A stretch of DNA of 64,000 nucleotides from Trichoplusia ni (taxonomy: Eukaryota; Arthropoda; Insecta; Lepidoptera; Noctuidae), in the NCBI RefSeq assembly GCF_003590095.1, contig NC_039483.1, positions 1,674,001 to 1,738,000 on the forward strand, written 5' to 3'. The translations under genes were made by a program, and so were the position numbers. This document shows, piece after piece, positions 39,701 through 45,999 of this stretch (position 1 is the stretch's first letter; each line of letters starts with the position of its first letter). The notes below the pieces were generated by a model. That model was not told the DNA's origin. It was given only the letters and a program-made list of their open reading frames with translations, and ran no database searches.

Positions 39701-42700
39701 AGGTACTTAAACAACGAACAAAGTTAACAATGCAGTCAAAATCCATACATAATGTTCTTGCCAAACCGCAAATATAAAATTGTTTTCTATGGCATATTAT
39801 TTTTTAATGTTTTTATAATTTTTCCTTTATATGTGGCTAAGGACCTATCTTGGTGCAAAATTTGAAGTTTCTAAGTCTGCTAGAAGTACCTTAGATTTTT
39901 GATGATCTGTCAGTGAGTCAGTGAGTGACAAAATGGTGTAACTTTGATCGACCGTAACTCCTAAACCATTAATTCAATTGGCATGTAATTTCGAACTTAA
40001 GCTTGTTCGAATGCCTACTATTATTCCCCGAAAAGCTAAACTCCTAGCTTTGTCCACGTCGAAGATACAGGGGGGGCGAAACAGCCGCGAATCGCTTCGA
40101 GAAAAGATGGTACGGCCGTGCCCGTTTTGCTCGAGACTTGGCAGGGGCACTGCCGTGCCCTCAGATTCGTGAGGAAGGTTTTAAAGTTTAATCTATGCAT
40201 AATTTAGTAGAGGACCATAGTCAATTTTAGAGATTTCAAATGTATTTACTTTTTTTTACGCTTTCATTGCAAACGCTGGCTTAACCGCAAGAGATAAATT
40301 AAAATAATGTTCTACAATATTGTACACCATAAAGAGATCTATAAAAAAGTCCGCGAGAGCATATCTCTATCTTTTACGGTTCGTTCACAATAACCACTTA
40401 TTTTGTAACAATTTTATTTTGCACTTTCATCGCAAACGCTGGCTTTACTCTATGACCTAAATCAAAATAATGTTCTAAAATATTGTACACCATAAAAAGA
40501 TCTACAAAAAAGTCTCAGACATCATATGGCTATCTTTTAAGATTGACTCACAATAACCATCCTTTTGGCCATAATCTTTGGGGGAGGCCTACTTTCAGCA
40601 GTGGACGGCGATAGGCTGAGATGATGATGATGAACCACCCTTTTGGCTATAAAACAAAACATTTTTGCGAAGCTGTTTTTGTTGAGATGGTATAAATTTT
40701 CTTTCAAACGCTTATTCCAAAGTAGTTTCATAACGATGGCATGAATGCTTATCAAAATATAGAACGTTAAAGAAATTCTGTAGCGTAAATTAGCATTGCT
40801 GTCGTACGAAGCCGGGGCGGGTCGCTAGTTAAACATAAAATATAGAAAATGAATGAATTCAATACATCCAACAATAGTGTGCCGCACTCATAAACCGGAT
40901 CTAAGAAAACGTGATTTTCTCAAGGTCAAACAGTCATCATGCCGTTGACAGACATAAAAAGCATCATTTGTTTGGAATCATGCTTCAAAGCTCTGCTAAT
41001 GGGTGTGACATCACGCTTGGTGCAGAATAATGAATTTTAGAATATTATTATTTTATAATACTAAGCTGTTGATCGGGTTGAACAGGGAGCTAATGTTATT
41101 TTAGTTCAAAAGCCATACCAAGTTGTGTTTTAATAAAGAAAAAAATATTTGTGAACACCGTGGAGGACTAATTGCAAAAAACACAATTATAAATTTGCCA
41201 ACTACTCGTATATTGTTTTATAATTGCGTTTATTTTGCAACTCACAAAATAGCACAGCTGAAGTAGCAGCAGTTCACCGCAGCGATCCGAAAGTAGACCG
41301 TATGTAGAAATAAAGATGAACTCAGTCGATATCAAGAGGAAAGATTTTAATGTAGGATTTGCCAATCCTAATAGAGCAAGCAAATGAGACATTCGAAATT
41401 AATGTTAGGTATATAATATTCCACAATTTCACACAACGCCATCTATGTAGTCTCAAGCTAAACAAAGCTTGTAATATGAGTACTAGACAACTACAACAAC
41501 AAAGGTACTTAACTATTTCTAAAAACACACATACATATATTATCGATAAATACACCCAGACACAGATCGCGCTCATCAAACAAACATTTGTATGGTGGGA
41601 ATCGAACCCACGTCCTCCGGTATAGCAGTGAGGGCTAATAACCAGTAGACCAACAGACCAGTCGAAAATATTTAAATATCGTCGTTAAATAGCCTAAATA
41701 ACGTACTGTACGTAACACTTAGTTGTTTATAAAAAGGCTTTCCTTTAAAAAGAACTCAAACATCAAGTAAACCGCGTAAAAGTTGCAGGCCGGGGTCCGT
41801 CCCAAACTGTGGGTCCCTTCTGACCTCTTAGAGGTCACGGTAAAAAAGTTCGTCCTAATTAACATTCTATGGAGTGTAGACCGCGGTTTATTATGTGTTG
41901 AAGAGGAAAGTTGTGTAAATTCCTTTCTATAAATTATTGCCAGTAATATTGAATTTGCATCACTTGGTACCGCCGACCAACGTGTTCGTTTCATCGAATA
42001 AGTCTTTAATATCAGGCTACAATTTTTGCCATGTTTTTGCACTTGGCAATAATTGACGCTTGATCCATTAATGAACCGGCTATTAAGGTAGTACTATTAT
42101 AGTTGTGAAAGTTTTTGATGACCGTAGAAAATGGAGGAAATTATTATCAGATGGGATAGTCGCATATGATAATGCCCACGACGTCCCACGTCACCAACGA
42201 ATGGCACGACCTCCGACGTCGCCGGGAACGCAATTTGTCTACTCCCGTATAGGCCTTGTTAGCCATCAGCGCAATTGCAATGTAAGAAAAAAGTCATAAA
42301 AAATTATGATGATGAGAAAAAAAATTAACACGGCTGCTGTTTCAATCATCTGTGATAGATGTTAGAGGCCACTGATGATGATGATGTGAAAGAGATCAAA
42401 GACAGCAGCAGAGATCACTCCAGGCTAGTTCAAGAACAAGACAATGTGACAACGTAGGTAACCATCAACACCAAGAAGAAGTTTTAGAAGTTTTACGTAT
42501 GAGGTAAATGGTAATCACTAAAATGAATTCCTTTTGTTAATCGTTTCTTTATACATATATGGATTTAATTATAGACATGTTATAAATAAACCGGACAAGA
42601 TAAATAATTGACTAGAACTCCTTGTAAACGAACTTGACTTACTTAACATGTTCATGCTTTATTGAATAGCTTTAGACATAATAAATAGTTTTTTCGCAAA

Positions 42701-44171
42701 GATTCCTCTAGCATGGTAACTGCCGAACCCGGTTTAGCAATCACATATTGGTCAAGTCTGATCTTTCCCACGTTTTTTTTTTATTTTTTTTATAAACTCA
42801 CTTTCTTGTTTGTCTGTTTGTCGTTCCGGTTGGATTTTTGCAACAAAATTTTGAGGCACTTCTCGATAAGCTAACAGGCTGAAATTTTCAGGGTAGCTTC
42901 AAACCCGATGACAATGCCGGGCCCGTGTTGTTTGACGGGCCTGTTGGTCTAGTCAGGGTCCCTGACTGTTATACCGGAGGTCGTTGGTGCGATTCCCACC
43001 CAGGACAAATGTTTATGTGATGAGCACGATCATTTGTTCTGTGTCTGGGTGTTATTTATCTATATTTAGAAATATATAAGTATATTTATCAGTTGTCTAG
43101 TACTCATAATACAAGCTCTGCTTAGTTTGAGACAAGATGGCGTTGTGTGAGAGTTGTTTAAAAAAAATGCAATTCACAACTATAAAAACTGTCAAAATTT
43201 GATAAAATCTGACATTTAAAAACGTGGGTATTAAGATTTTTTAAATCGATTATTTAAAAAAAAAAACAAGATCGGCCTTATAGAAAATAGCTATCAGTAG
43301 AAGGGTCCCGTGTTTCATACCAGCAAACCCAACTTTAAAAATGAGGATGTTCACAATTCGTCGGTTTCCCCCTTTGTTATACTTGTTACCTCAGACCTTC
43401 GGAGTGGATGAACGGATTTTGTGGATCCTTTTTTCATTTAACGTGGAATAGCTTTCAAAATATCATGAAGTTTTTCTCATTAGTCTTTTTTTAATTTAGT
43501 TTTATATTTTTGTTGTTAAAATATATAATTGGTTTTACTCAAGATTTTACTCATATTGAATGGTCGTATTTGTCATTTTTACATTGTTATAGTTCTAAGG
43601 CATATTAAAACTAAAACCAAGAGGTTTGTGAGACACACGCATTAATAATAATAATAAACTAATTATGTATGGAAATGTGATCGATCGTCAATTTTTTTAG
43701 GAAACCCGTCTGATTGTTGTATTACCTGTTTGTTATGAAAGCTCTTGGCGTTTTGTTACATGATGGTATTGCGTGTACCATGCGGCCATGCCAACTGGAA
43801 ATAAGTATACCTACACACAAAACAAATAATAGGTACAACGATACTGCTTAGTTCATAAAGATAAGCAGTACCCTTTTATATCATACGTCTTGATAGGTAA
43901 GTGAAAAAAACTAAAAAAAAAACCAAGGGTTACCTCATTAAAAAAATATTAATTTCTTTTTTAAATACTGAGCTTTTGTGAACCAACCCTTTTAACCCTG
44001 GTATAACAATTACTGAAAACTTCTAAAAAGGTTCTTTACTTCGTCCTAGTTTATCAAAAAAACTTAACACAACAACAAGAAAATCGACTTACCGGCGACG
44101 AGTAGCAGGAGTACAACCGCGAGACACAGCTGCGGCGCGGCGCCGCGCGGGGGCGGGACCCTCCCCGTCAT
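9531..44171 (-). CDS. knk: Knickkopf, GPI-anchored cuticle chitin-organising protein (14 exons)
   Basis: CDS is 2133 nt, 710 residues, from exons 44171-44093, 23730-23499, 19679-19568, 18551-18333, 17694-17494, 15809-15717, 14551-14421, 13810-13698, 13145-12937, 12430-12289, 11763-11640, 11150-11020, 10117-9954 and 9713-9531; every intron is GT-AG and the frame closes exactly. Order: signal peptide (1-27), DM13 (about 36-142), DM13 (about 157-258), DOMON (about 292-440), cupredoxin-like (about 500-672), then an Ala/Gly/Pro tail ending in a weakly hydrophobic Ala/Leu stretch that fits a GPI signal. Diagnostic motifs are YAVDE, DAYFWVG (twice), LRDIKWLSVWC, YDIDWLAVWC, FGISGAEGR, FHPFYISD and CYTHNNLGWKIHV. 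N-glycosylation sequons lie at N175, N204 and N636. Known for the family: Knickkopf is apical and extracellular, organises chitin laminae and shields chitin from chitinases. The length (fly protein about 690 residues) and tail favour Knickkopf over the longer Skeletor or soluble paralogues. Family certain; orthology inferred. Confidence 0.93.
9595..9642 (-). repeat. 21-bp GC-only tandem repeat inside knk exon 14
   Basis: 9601-9621 and 9622-9642 are identical 21-bp units made only of G and C; a partial copy flanks each side. They are in frame and encode AGAPGPR repeats just before the GPI-type tail. Repeats like this change copy number easily, so spacer length may vary between alleles. Confidence 0.9.
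9954..10117 (-). CDS. knk: knk exon 13 (cupredoxin-like domain)
   Basis: 164 nt, acceptor CATTGCAG, donor CAG|GTACAC, phase 1 in and 0 out. Encodes VGRYCEWTHKTIDQA, LQLECHDGEPAVLNWTV (sequon N636) and ETPDLLYYQ, which joins directly to CYTHNNLGW in exon 14. Confidence 0.93.
10213..10594 (-). mobile_element. 5S-headed SINE, near full length
   Basis: Reads on the minus strand from GAGCTCGTGGCTAAAC through GATCACAGGTTAAGCTACGC to the GGCCGATGATGG tail. Best-preserved head in the window. Lies in knk intron 12, just upstream of exon 13. Confidence 0.75.
11020..11150 (-). CDS. knk: knk exon 12 (cupredoxin-like, His site)
   Basis: 131 nt, acceptor TATTTTCAG, donor GCCG|GTAAGA, phase 2 in and 1 out. 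Encodes FHPFYISDSSEGGFG, holding the His equivalent to the first copper ligand of plastocyanins, then VFAGVAYDNEGYPYPTA. Confidence 0.93.
11640..11763 (-). CDS. knk: knk exon 11 (cupredoxin-like domain)
   Basis: 124 nt, acceptor GAAATCCAG, donor CCAA|GTATGT, phase 1 in and 2 out. Encodes HPSWGIAWYINDLLIPEI and the VERGKTYTFLVEGG strand that opens the cupredoxin fold. Confidence 0.93.
12289..12430 (-). CDS. knk: knk exon 10 (Ala-rich, cupredoxin-like domain entry)
   Basis: 142 nt, acceptor GCTTGCAG, donor ACCG|GTACAC, phase 0 in and 1 out. Very GC-rich: of 47 residues, 14 are Ala and 7 are Gly. The flanks NDNSCSG and RGYTPLT are conserved, but the middle is drifted and low in complexity. The donor is weaker than the others but keeps the frame. 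Confidence 0.87.
12937..13145 (-). CDS. knk: knk exon 9 (DOMON C-terminal part)
   Basis: 209 nt, acceptor TTCTTCAG, donor CAG|GTTCAG, phase 1 in and 0 out. Encodes NGITTITYRRPL and SVIAAFGPLNSRYEANAH, the family's conserved end of the DOMON domain. Confidence 0.92.
13288..13430 (+). mobile_element. tRNA-headed SINE (GATAGCCGAGTGGTTGAG type)
   Basis: A-box GATAGCCGAGTAGTTGAGG and B-box GGGTTCGATCC, like a Leu/Ser tRNA, followed by ATGCTTGTCCTGAGTCTGGG. Lies in knk intron 8. Confidence 0.7.
13698..13810 (-). CDS. knk: knk exon 8 (DOMON, Cys-containing segment)
   Basis: 113 nt, acceptor TTATCGCAG, donor CTCG|GTAATC, phase 2 in and 1 out. Encodes SDYWLSHPAQCDGERGVCPD, whose paired cysteines are characteristic of the Knickkopf/Skeletor DOMON region. 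Confidence 0.92.
14341..14416. mobile_element. Partial MITE copy flanked by a direct repeat next to knk exon 7
   Basis: 14348-14402 carries one arm of the foldback MITE family. It is flanked by CTAGACTATTGTTA at 14341-14354 and 14403-14416, consistent with a target duplication or slippage. It ends within 20 bp of the exon 7 donor. Confidence 0.55.
14421..14551 (-). CDS. knk: knk exon 7 (DOMON core)
   Basis: 131 nt, acceptor CGTCCTCAG, donor TAG|GTAAGT, phase 0 in and 2 out. Encodes the DOMON signature around YMSFGISGAEGR and MVGADVVVAYWDTR. A short MITE-like fragment sits within about 20 bp of the donor. Confidence 0.93.
14850..14983 (+). mobile_element. LINE 3' end with TTGTA repeat tail
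   Basis: GCGATAACACCGCCAATTTGT, GTGCAATAAAGTGGA and a pentanucleotide tail of at least five TTGTA units. The same 3' end lies on the minus strand at 50205-50300. Confidence 0.6.
15507..15668 (+). mobile_element. 5S-headed SINE, 5'-truncated
   Basis: Begins at GACAACCAGCCTAACC and ends in GTGATGATG. Near-matching ATGCAAATGTG/ATGCAAAAGTG flanks suggest a target duplication. Ends about 50 bp from knk exon 6. Confidence 0.7.
15717..15809 (-). CDS. knk: knk exon 6 (Ser/Thr linker and DOMON start)
   Basis: 93 nt (31 codons), acceptor ATGTTACAG, donor CAG|GTAATT, phase 0 at both ends. A Thr/Ser-rich linker leads into NCKEILDKRLQVRWEIQ, the entry to the DOMON domain. A 5S-headed SINE ends about 50 bp downstream of the donor. 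Confidence 0.9.
15917..16168 (+). mobile_element. Non-autonomous Helitron-like element
   Basis: Starts TC after A, contains GCTGAAGAGTTTGTTTG, and ends GTCGCGGGCAACAGCTAG before T. TC start, CTRR-type end and insertion between A and T fit Helitrons; 252 bp. Related copies lie at 32847, 36717 and 55753. Confidence 0.7.
16535..16735 (+). mobile_element. tRNA-headed SINE (GATAGCCGAGTGGTTGAG type), best copy
   Basis: Full layout: CGGATAGCCGAGTGGTTGAG, TTGTTCGATCCCCGCG, GACAAGCATTTGTGTGA, CCTGACTCTGGGTGTC, then the CCCCCCGTGAAGCAAG tail. Lies in knk intron 5. Confidence 0.75.
17494..17694 (-). CDS. knk: knk exon 5 (second DM13 domain, C-terminal part)
   Basis: 201 nt (67 codons), acceptor TAATCCCAG, donor ACG|GTGAGA, phase 0 at both ends. 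Encodes GEDIEIQLPGKLSAYDIDWL and NFGHVHIPKDLDVPPALGQT. The frame stays open for 24 codons past the donor, but only splicing to exon 6 brings in the DOMON domain. Confidence 0.92.
18333..18551 (-). CDS. knk: knk exon 4 (DM13-1 end and DM13-2 start)
   Basis: 219 nt (73 codons), acceptor ATGTCCAG, donor AAG|GTGAAT, phase 0 at both ends. Starts with VNFGDVFIP, the closing strand of DM13-1. It then carries HGLRSGNISVLDAKTF and DGAGPDAYFWVGNGSEP of DM13-2, including sequons at N175 and N204. Confidence 0.94.
19124..19289. promoter_or_regulatory. CpG-rich motif cluster in knk intron 3 (candidate nested promoter)
   Basis: In about 165 bp: CCAAT at 19161-19165, AAATGGCGGC (YY1/Pho-like) at 19189-19198, TTTTGGCGCGAAA (near-ideal palindromic E2F site) at 19205-19217, ATCGAT of a DRE-like site at 19251-19256, and three ACGCGT hexamers (19124, 19200, 19284). 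The base composition contrasts sharply with the AT-rich intron around it. No adjacent ORF is convincing. Confidence 0.4.
19568..19679 (-). CDS. knk: knk exon 3 (first DM13 domain, C-terminal part)
   Basis: 112 nt, acceptor TTTTGTAG, donor ACT|GTAAGT, phase 2 in and 0 out. Encodes the LRLPGGKRLRDIKWLSVWC segment typical of the second half of a DM13 domain. Confidence 0.92.
20006..20376 (+). mobile_element. 5S-headed SINE with target duplication
   Basis: Nearly full length, including GATCACAGGTTAAGCTACG and GATGGGAGCCC. Flanked by ATCGTGCAACAATT (20006-20019) and ATCTTGCAACAATT (20363-20376), 13 of 14 identical. Inserted in knk intron 2. Confidence 0.8.
21282..21491 (+). mobile_element. tRNA-headed SINE (GATAGCCGAGTGGTTGAG type)
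   Basis: A-box GATAGCCGAATGGTTGAGG, B-box GATTTCGATCC, and the same 3' body as the 16.5-kb copy. Overlapping open frames here are repeat translation. Confidence 0.7.
22129..22527 (-). mobile_element. Variant 5S-headed SINE
   Basis: Has the family's tail (GTTGGGGTCGGCTTCCAGTC on the plus strand) and its head (AGCCTAGCTTAACCTGTG). About 200 bp in the middle differs from the other copies, so it is a mosaic or a distinct subfamily. Confidence 0.55.
23140..23191 (+). mobile_element. 3' remnant of the GCAACAGCTAG Helitron-like family
   Basis: ATCTTCTAACCACGAGGAC then GTCGCGGGCAACAGTTAG; a T has replaced the C of the CTAG end. Confidence 0.5.
23277..23390. mobile_element. Diverged foldback-MITE copy
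   Basis: Shares the 'GTGAGACCGATTCATTATTAAA' lead-in region and the TTTACTCACGCG block with the 25.9-kb element, but the middle is replaced. It abuts a tRNA-headed SINE that runs up to knk exon 2. Confidence 0.45.
23388..23476 (-). mobile_element. tRNA-headed SINE head fragment next to knk exon 2
   Basis: Minus-strand head with A-box CCACTGGTTAGTGGCTGAC and a B-box zone (GATTCCCATCTAGGACGAA), ending 22 bp from the exon 2 donor. Confidence 0.6.
23499..23730 (-). CDS. knk: knk exon 2 (first DM13 domain, N-terminal part)
   Basis: 232 nt, acceptor TTGTTCCAG, donor AAG|GTCAGT, phase 1 in and 2 out. Encodes the start of DM13-1, with the YAVDEST and DGTGPDAYFWVG signatures. A tRNA-headed SINE lies only about 22 bp inside the following intron. 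Confidence 0.93.
24310..24460 (+). mobile_element. LINE 3' UTR fragment
   Basis: GAGTTCTTGCCGGTTCTTCT block through TTTGAAATAATTTAAAAC; matches 58495-58650. Confidence 0.5.
24475..24626 (+). mobile_element. 3' part of a Helitron-like element
   Basis: Ends GATGGGTCAGCTAG before T, with the AAGGGCACGGCATAACATCG block; 5' boundary not defined. Confidence 0.45.
24953..25185 (-). mobile_element. 5S-headed SINE, 3'-deleted and interrupted
   Basis: Contains the complement of the box C-like GATGGGTGACC and of the head; interrupted at about 25075-25135 by an A/T-rich stretch. The GATGAT tail half is missing. Confidence 0.55.
25415..25425 (+). promoter_or_regulatory. CTCF-core-like site in knk intron 1
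   Basis: AGATGGCGCTA fits the insect CTCF core AGRKGGCGC. A second match (CAGGTGGCGCTAT) lies at 39437-39449. The AGATGGCG string also occurs inside dispersed SINEs, so this may be repeat-derived. Confidence 0.25.
25548..25690. repeat. Dispersed repeat with GTGACGTCACACGAGATTTTA
   Basis: Has ATTGAATACGTATTTTT and GTGACGTCACACGAGATTTT in the same arrangement as 54025-54130 and 59255-59412 (reverse). Three copies, about 150 bp, unclassified DNA element. Confidence 0.55.
25897..26035. mobile_element. Foldback MITE
   Basis: Arms 25941-25977 and 25999-26035 are 37-bp inverted repeats with three mismatches, around a 21-bp loop. Related single-arm or diverged copies are at 14348-14402, 23277-23390 and 60795-60870, so this is a small dispersed family. 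Confidence 0.75.
26950..27105 (+). mobile_element. tRNA-headed SINE, head-truncated
   Basis: Begins at the CGCGACGTGTTGCGGGTTCG B-box region; the GTGCATGTGACTTTAGG body and TTCCTTAATGCGGGAGTCG tail match the family. Confidence 0.6.
27122..27599 (+). mobile_element. Helitron-like element (478 bp)
   Basis: TC start after A followed by TATACGAATATTATGAAG; ends GGGCACGGTTCAGCTAG before T. Confidence 0.55.
30867..31143 (-). mobile_element. Helitron-like element, decayed
   Basis: Minus strand TC start at 31143 (TCCTACTAATTATG) and a 3' end GCCCGCGGGCAACAGCCAG at 30867. An ATAAATAAATA stretch lies inside. Confidence 0.5.
31350..31400. repeat. Short inverted repeat
   Basis: GGACTTGGAGCTAATACAAG and its near complement (CTTTTATTAGCTCCGAGTCC) surround CCTTTTGAAGG; about 21-bp arms, two mismatches. 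Possibly the end of a foldback element. Confidence 0.65.
31713..31893 (-). mobile_element. 5S-headed SINE, head half only
   Basis: Minus-strand copy retaining GATCACAGGTTAAGCTAGGC and GATGGGCGACC plus the following 100 bp. The tail half is absent. Confidence 0.65.
32417..32502 (-). mobile_element. tRNA-headed SINE, head fragment
   Basis: Minus-strand A-box (GATAGCCAAGTGGTTGACG) and adjoining head sequence; body absent. Confidence 0.5.
32520..32837 (+). mobile_element. 5S-headed SINE, near full length, diverged
   Basis: Retains GATCACAGGATAAGCTACGC, TGGGTGACCATC and the AAAAGGCTAGGTTGATGATG tail. A Helitron-like element begins about 10 bp after its tail. Confidence 0.65.
32847..33079 (+). 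mobile_element. Non-autonomous Helitron-like element
   Basis: Same family as 15917-16168: TC start after A, GAACGCGCCAATCTCAGG, and an end GTCGCGGGGAACAGCTAG before T; 233 bp. Confidence 0.7.
33780..33966 (+). mobile_element. LINE-like 3' end with TTGAA repeat tail
   Basis: GAGAAATAAAGACTTTGAAT followed by TTGAA units at about 33943-33965. Upstream sequence (33270-33780) is probably part of the same element but has no recognised frame. Confidence 0.5.
34514..36716 (-). pseudogene. Jockey-type non-LTR retrotransposon, 5'-truncated and frameshifted
   Basis: Minus strand. 36698-35703 encodes a reverse transcriptase with FRPISILPTLSKIFEKLI, AFDCVCHETL, GVPQGSILGPFLFLIYINDL and the catalytic FADD box. 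A frameshift near 35730 separates this from 35716-35084, which continues the same polypeptide (STVFLGITVDAKLQWGPNIE, YGILLWG). The endonuclease domain and ORF1 are missing. The 3' UTR runs to a TTTCA repeat at 34545-34514. Not functional as it stands. Confidence 0.88.
36717..36969 (-). mobile_element. Non-autonomous Helitron-like element next to LINE
   Basis: Minus-strand copy of the same family; TC start at 36969 preceded by A, 3' end GCGGGCAACATCTAA at 36717. It abuts the 5' break of the Jockey-like LINE exactly. Confidence 0.65.
38062..38270 (+). mobile_element. tRNA-headed SINE (GTGGTCGAGTGGCGTACGC type)
   Basis: Head TTCGTGGTCGAGTGGCG with B-box GGGGTCGATCCCCGG; the body GTGTTTGTGGTACCTT...TTAGCAACTTACTTTGGG recurs at 59144-59245. 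Confidence 0.65.
38453..39150. repeat. 191-bp-arm foldback with apparently identical arms
   Basis: Left arm 38453-38643 and right arm 38960-39150 read as exact reverse complements over about 191 bp, with a 316-bp spacer (38644-38959). The left arm continues outward into sequence resembling a dispersed Helitron-type end (around 38410-38450), while the right arm stops, so the arms look like an internal inverted duplication. Read-through by knk transcription would give long double-stranded RNA. The spacer has an 85-codon open frame with no recognised motif. Confidence 0.9.
39437..39449 (+). promoter_or_regulatory. CTCF-core-like site in knk intron 1
   Basis: CAGGTGGCGCTAT is a good match to the Drosophila CTCF core AGGTGGCGC. 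It is about 290 bp beyond the right arm of the large foldback. Candidate insulator; no binding evidence in the sequence. Confidence 0.3.
40257..40565 (+). repeat. Two-copy tandem duplication, about 170 bp per unit
   Basis: 40257-40400 and 40424-40565 share CGCAAACGCTGGCTT, AATAATGTTCTA, ATATTGTACACCATAAA and ACAATAACCA in the same order, with about 15-20% divergence by eye. Confidence 0.75.
40558..40655 (+). mobile_element. Truncated RTE-type LINE tail with target duplication
   Basis: GGGGGAGGCCTACTTTCAGC through GATGATGATG (40578-40634) is the usual end of moth RTE-type elements. AACCATCCTTTTGGCCATAA and AACCACCCTTTTGGCTATAA flank it (17 of 20 match). Confidence 0.6.
41431..41663 (-). mobile_element. 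tRNA-headed SINE (GTTGGTCAAGTGGTTAGTG type)
   Basis: Minus-strand copy: B-box complement GGGAATCGAACCCACG and the ACAACGCCATCTATGTAG end are clear. Open frames over it are repeat translation. Confidence 0.7.
42105..42325 (+). pseudogene. LINE C-terminal zinc-finger-like remnant
   Basis: Frame with DDRRKWRKLLSDGIVAYDN, RHQRMARP and SRIGLVSHQRNC, the usual ending of a group of invertebrate LINE polyproteins, followed by an A-rich/GATGAT tail. The first Cys pair of the finger is lost. Confidence 0.55.
42937..43165 (+). mobile_element. tRNA-headed SINE (GTTGGTCAAGTGGTTAGTG type)
   Basis: GGGCCTGTTGGTCTAGTC head, GGTGCGATTCCCACCCAGG B-box zone, and an AGATGGCGTTGTGTG end. Confidence 0.7.
44093..44171 (-). 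CDS. knk: knk exon 1 (start codon and signal peptide)
   Basis: 79 nt. It codes for residues 1-26 plus one base: a short basic, Pro-rich n-region and a Leu/Val-rich hydrophobic core that runs straight into the mature protein in exon 2. Donor reads G|GTAAGTCG. This is the only ATG that opens onto a signal peptide in frame with exon 2. The next exon is about 20.4 kb away, so the link rests on phase match (phase 1) and on the expected secretion signal. Confidence 0.85.
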
Positions 44172-44480
44172 TGGCCGAGCGATAGGGGCGGTTTAGCTAT
44201 AACAACACAGCCTTCAGCGACGAAACCTTCTTATTCAATTCACTCACTCCACTGAGACGCCAAAAAAAAAATCTTGACAATAATTTTAGCGCGGACGTTT
44301 GACGTTTAAACTTTTTTTTAATCCACGCACCGGTACGTTCGCGCTCAGCCACCGCGCGCCACAGACTACACTTTCACTCGCGGTCTAAACGCTGGTTGCG
44401 TCATTTGTTTGTTTACTTTCACTATAATCAGTCACATTTGAGATATTGTAACTCCTTGGCTTACGAACTAGTTATTGTCG
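44172..44480 (-). promoter_or_regulatory. Candidate knk 5' flank / promoter
   Basis: Immediately upstream of the knk ATG. An initiator-like TCAGT lies on the minus strand at 44255-44251, about 80 bp before the ATG. No TATA box is obvious. The flank also has the 8-mer TTATTGTC at 44472-44479 and its complement GACAATAA at 44276-44283, the motif that is clustered downstream of the gene. Transcription start not determined. Confidence 0.3.
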
Positions 44481-44636
44481 AAGTTGCTTTAGTCTTCGTT
44501 TTGAATTGGCTGATGGCTGGATTGACATGGAAACTTAATCTGTTGGGGTTTCAATGTTAGAAGGTTCTATGTAAAGTTCATTGAACCTTACACAATTGTT
44601 TATTAGTTATCAACTTCACAGTCACGCATAATGTTA

Positions 44637-44816
44637 CGGGTAGTCTAAAGCTAGGAAGTCTGACAACAAGTCTTACTAAGGGGTAACGTGTGGCCCAGGT
44701 AACTGGGTCGAGGAGGTCATATAGGTCATAGTAGCTCCTTCAAAACCCCTTGCTGCATCCAGTTAGACTGGAATCCGTCCGCGACATAGTAGGAAAAAGG
44801 CTAGGATGACGATGAT
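44637..44816 (+). mobile_element. 5S-headed SINE, 5'-truncated
   Basis: Starts at GTAGTCTAAAGCTAGGAAGT and ends GGATGACGATGATAA. Lies about 470 bp upstream of the knk start codon. Confidence 0.65.
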
Positions 44817-45999
44817 AAATTCACCTAGCCTAATCTATAACTATCAAACAAAAATACTTAAAGGATTTTAATACATTTAAATAAGTTTTAATACATTATT
44901 GAGTAAATGAGCTATTGGTATGCGCTATGGTGATATATAATTTACACGTGACTGTAAGCTAACAACCCGTTTTGCAACTAAACTGGTGCGTCGTCCGTGT
45001 CTTGTAATTGAAGGTAAGTTCGCATCACTCGCGAAAGGCTCCGTTCGTTGAAGGCCGAGAGGATTGCCACAACGTTGCATCACAGTTAACATGACGGATT
45101 CTGCTTTAGCTAAGTATTGATGTAACTATATAACTGAGTTTCACTTCAAATACATTTGGTGTGAGTCCCATGTATTTTTGTTTAGAAAATTGAATAAGTT
45201 AATGAGGCCTGGATATTAGTGTTTTACATAAATTACCCACACATGATAATATACACATAGGTTTTCCATATTCATAATATTTTTTTGTTTAAATTTTCTA
45301 TCTCAGGGAATGTTGAAAGGACTATACAACGTGGCGCTTTATTAATTTGACATACGATTGGGGTTAGTAGCCATCACCTCGGTCGGTGAATAAAGGATTG
45401 CAACACATTGACATACATGACTCTAGTTACACGGTTCCGAAGTATCATTCGATGATACGATGACGTAGCACGGCAGTTCATGTTTAGTCAGTAAGAGACT
45501 GACACTACCTATTCTTCCCCCGAGGGAGTGGGTGTCCATGAGGATTTTCCCAAGGGTAGCAATGATGTCGCCGTTGACTGCATGGTGTAATAGAAAAATC
45601 AAATGGAATGTAGAGATAGACACTTCAGAACGTAGTTTATTTAAATATCGTTACGCCATACAGTTATTAATAACCTTCCGTTTACTTATAAGTAAGTTCT
45701 ATTCAAATTGAACTTTATTTTCCGCTTCTATTATTTTTCAAAGTAGTTCACCCTCTGCTCATCCGTTTAGGGGTACAAGCGTAATGACATACTAAACTAA
45801 CACGGCTTAGAGCAAGTATTCGTCGGCTTATCAAACGGATTCAGTCATGCAAGTCGAACTGGTAAATTAAACTAGTTTAACTAGTAATGCTCGCAGCCAA
45901 TGTAACAAAACATGGTGGCTCAACGGTGTGTGCATTCGAGTTAATATTCACATTAATTATGAGTACGTACTATGTATTGTTAGTTATGAAAAATATTCT

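Larger units (their letters stand above)
39820..40828 (+). mobile_element. Long decayed element ending GGGCGGGTCGCTAG
   Basis: Resembles dispersed moth repeats (TATCTTGGTGCAAAATTTGA block near 39850) and ends GTCGCTAG at 40828. It has an internal tandem duplication (40257-40565) and a nested LINE-tail insertion (40578-40634). No coding capacity. Confidence 0.4.
23731..44092 (-). other. knk intron 1 (about 20.4 kb, transposon-rich)
   Basis: Bounded by GTAAGT and TTCCAG. Its repeats include LINE remnants (24.3, 33.8, 34.5-36.7, 42.1 kb), Helitron-like elements (24.6, 27.1, 30.9, 32.8, 36.7 kb), SINEs, a foldback MITE (25.9 kb) and a 191-bp-arm foldback (38.5-39.2 kb). Stretches with nothing I can identify: about 27.6-30.8, 37.0-38.0, 41.7-42.1 and 43.2-44.1 kb. 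Confidence 0.8.

Noticed and set aside
40257..40565. Repeat array (CRISPR-like)
   Set aside because: Only two diverged 170-bp units in a eukaryotic genome; no short regular repeats or spacers.
9531..44171. Calling the large gene Skeletor
   Set aside because: Domain order is shared, but Skeletor is much longer with a long insert before the cupredoxin-like domain. The compact 710-residue layout and GPI-type tail fit Knickkopf.
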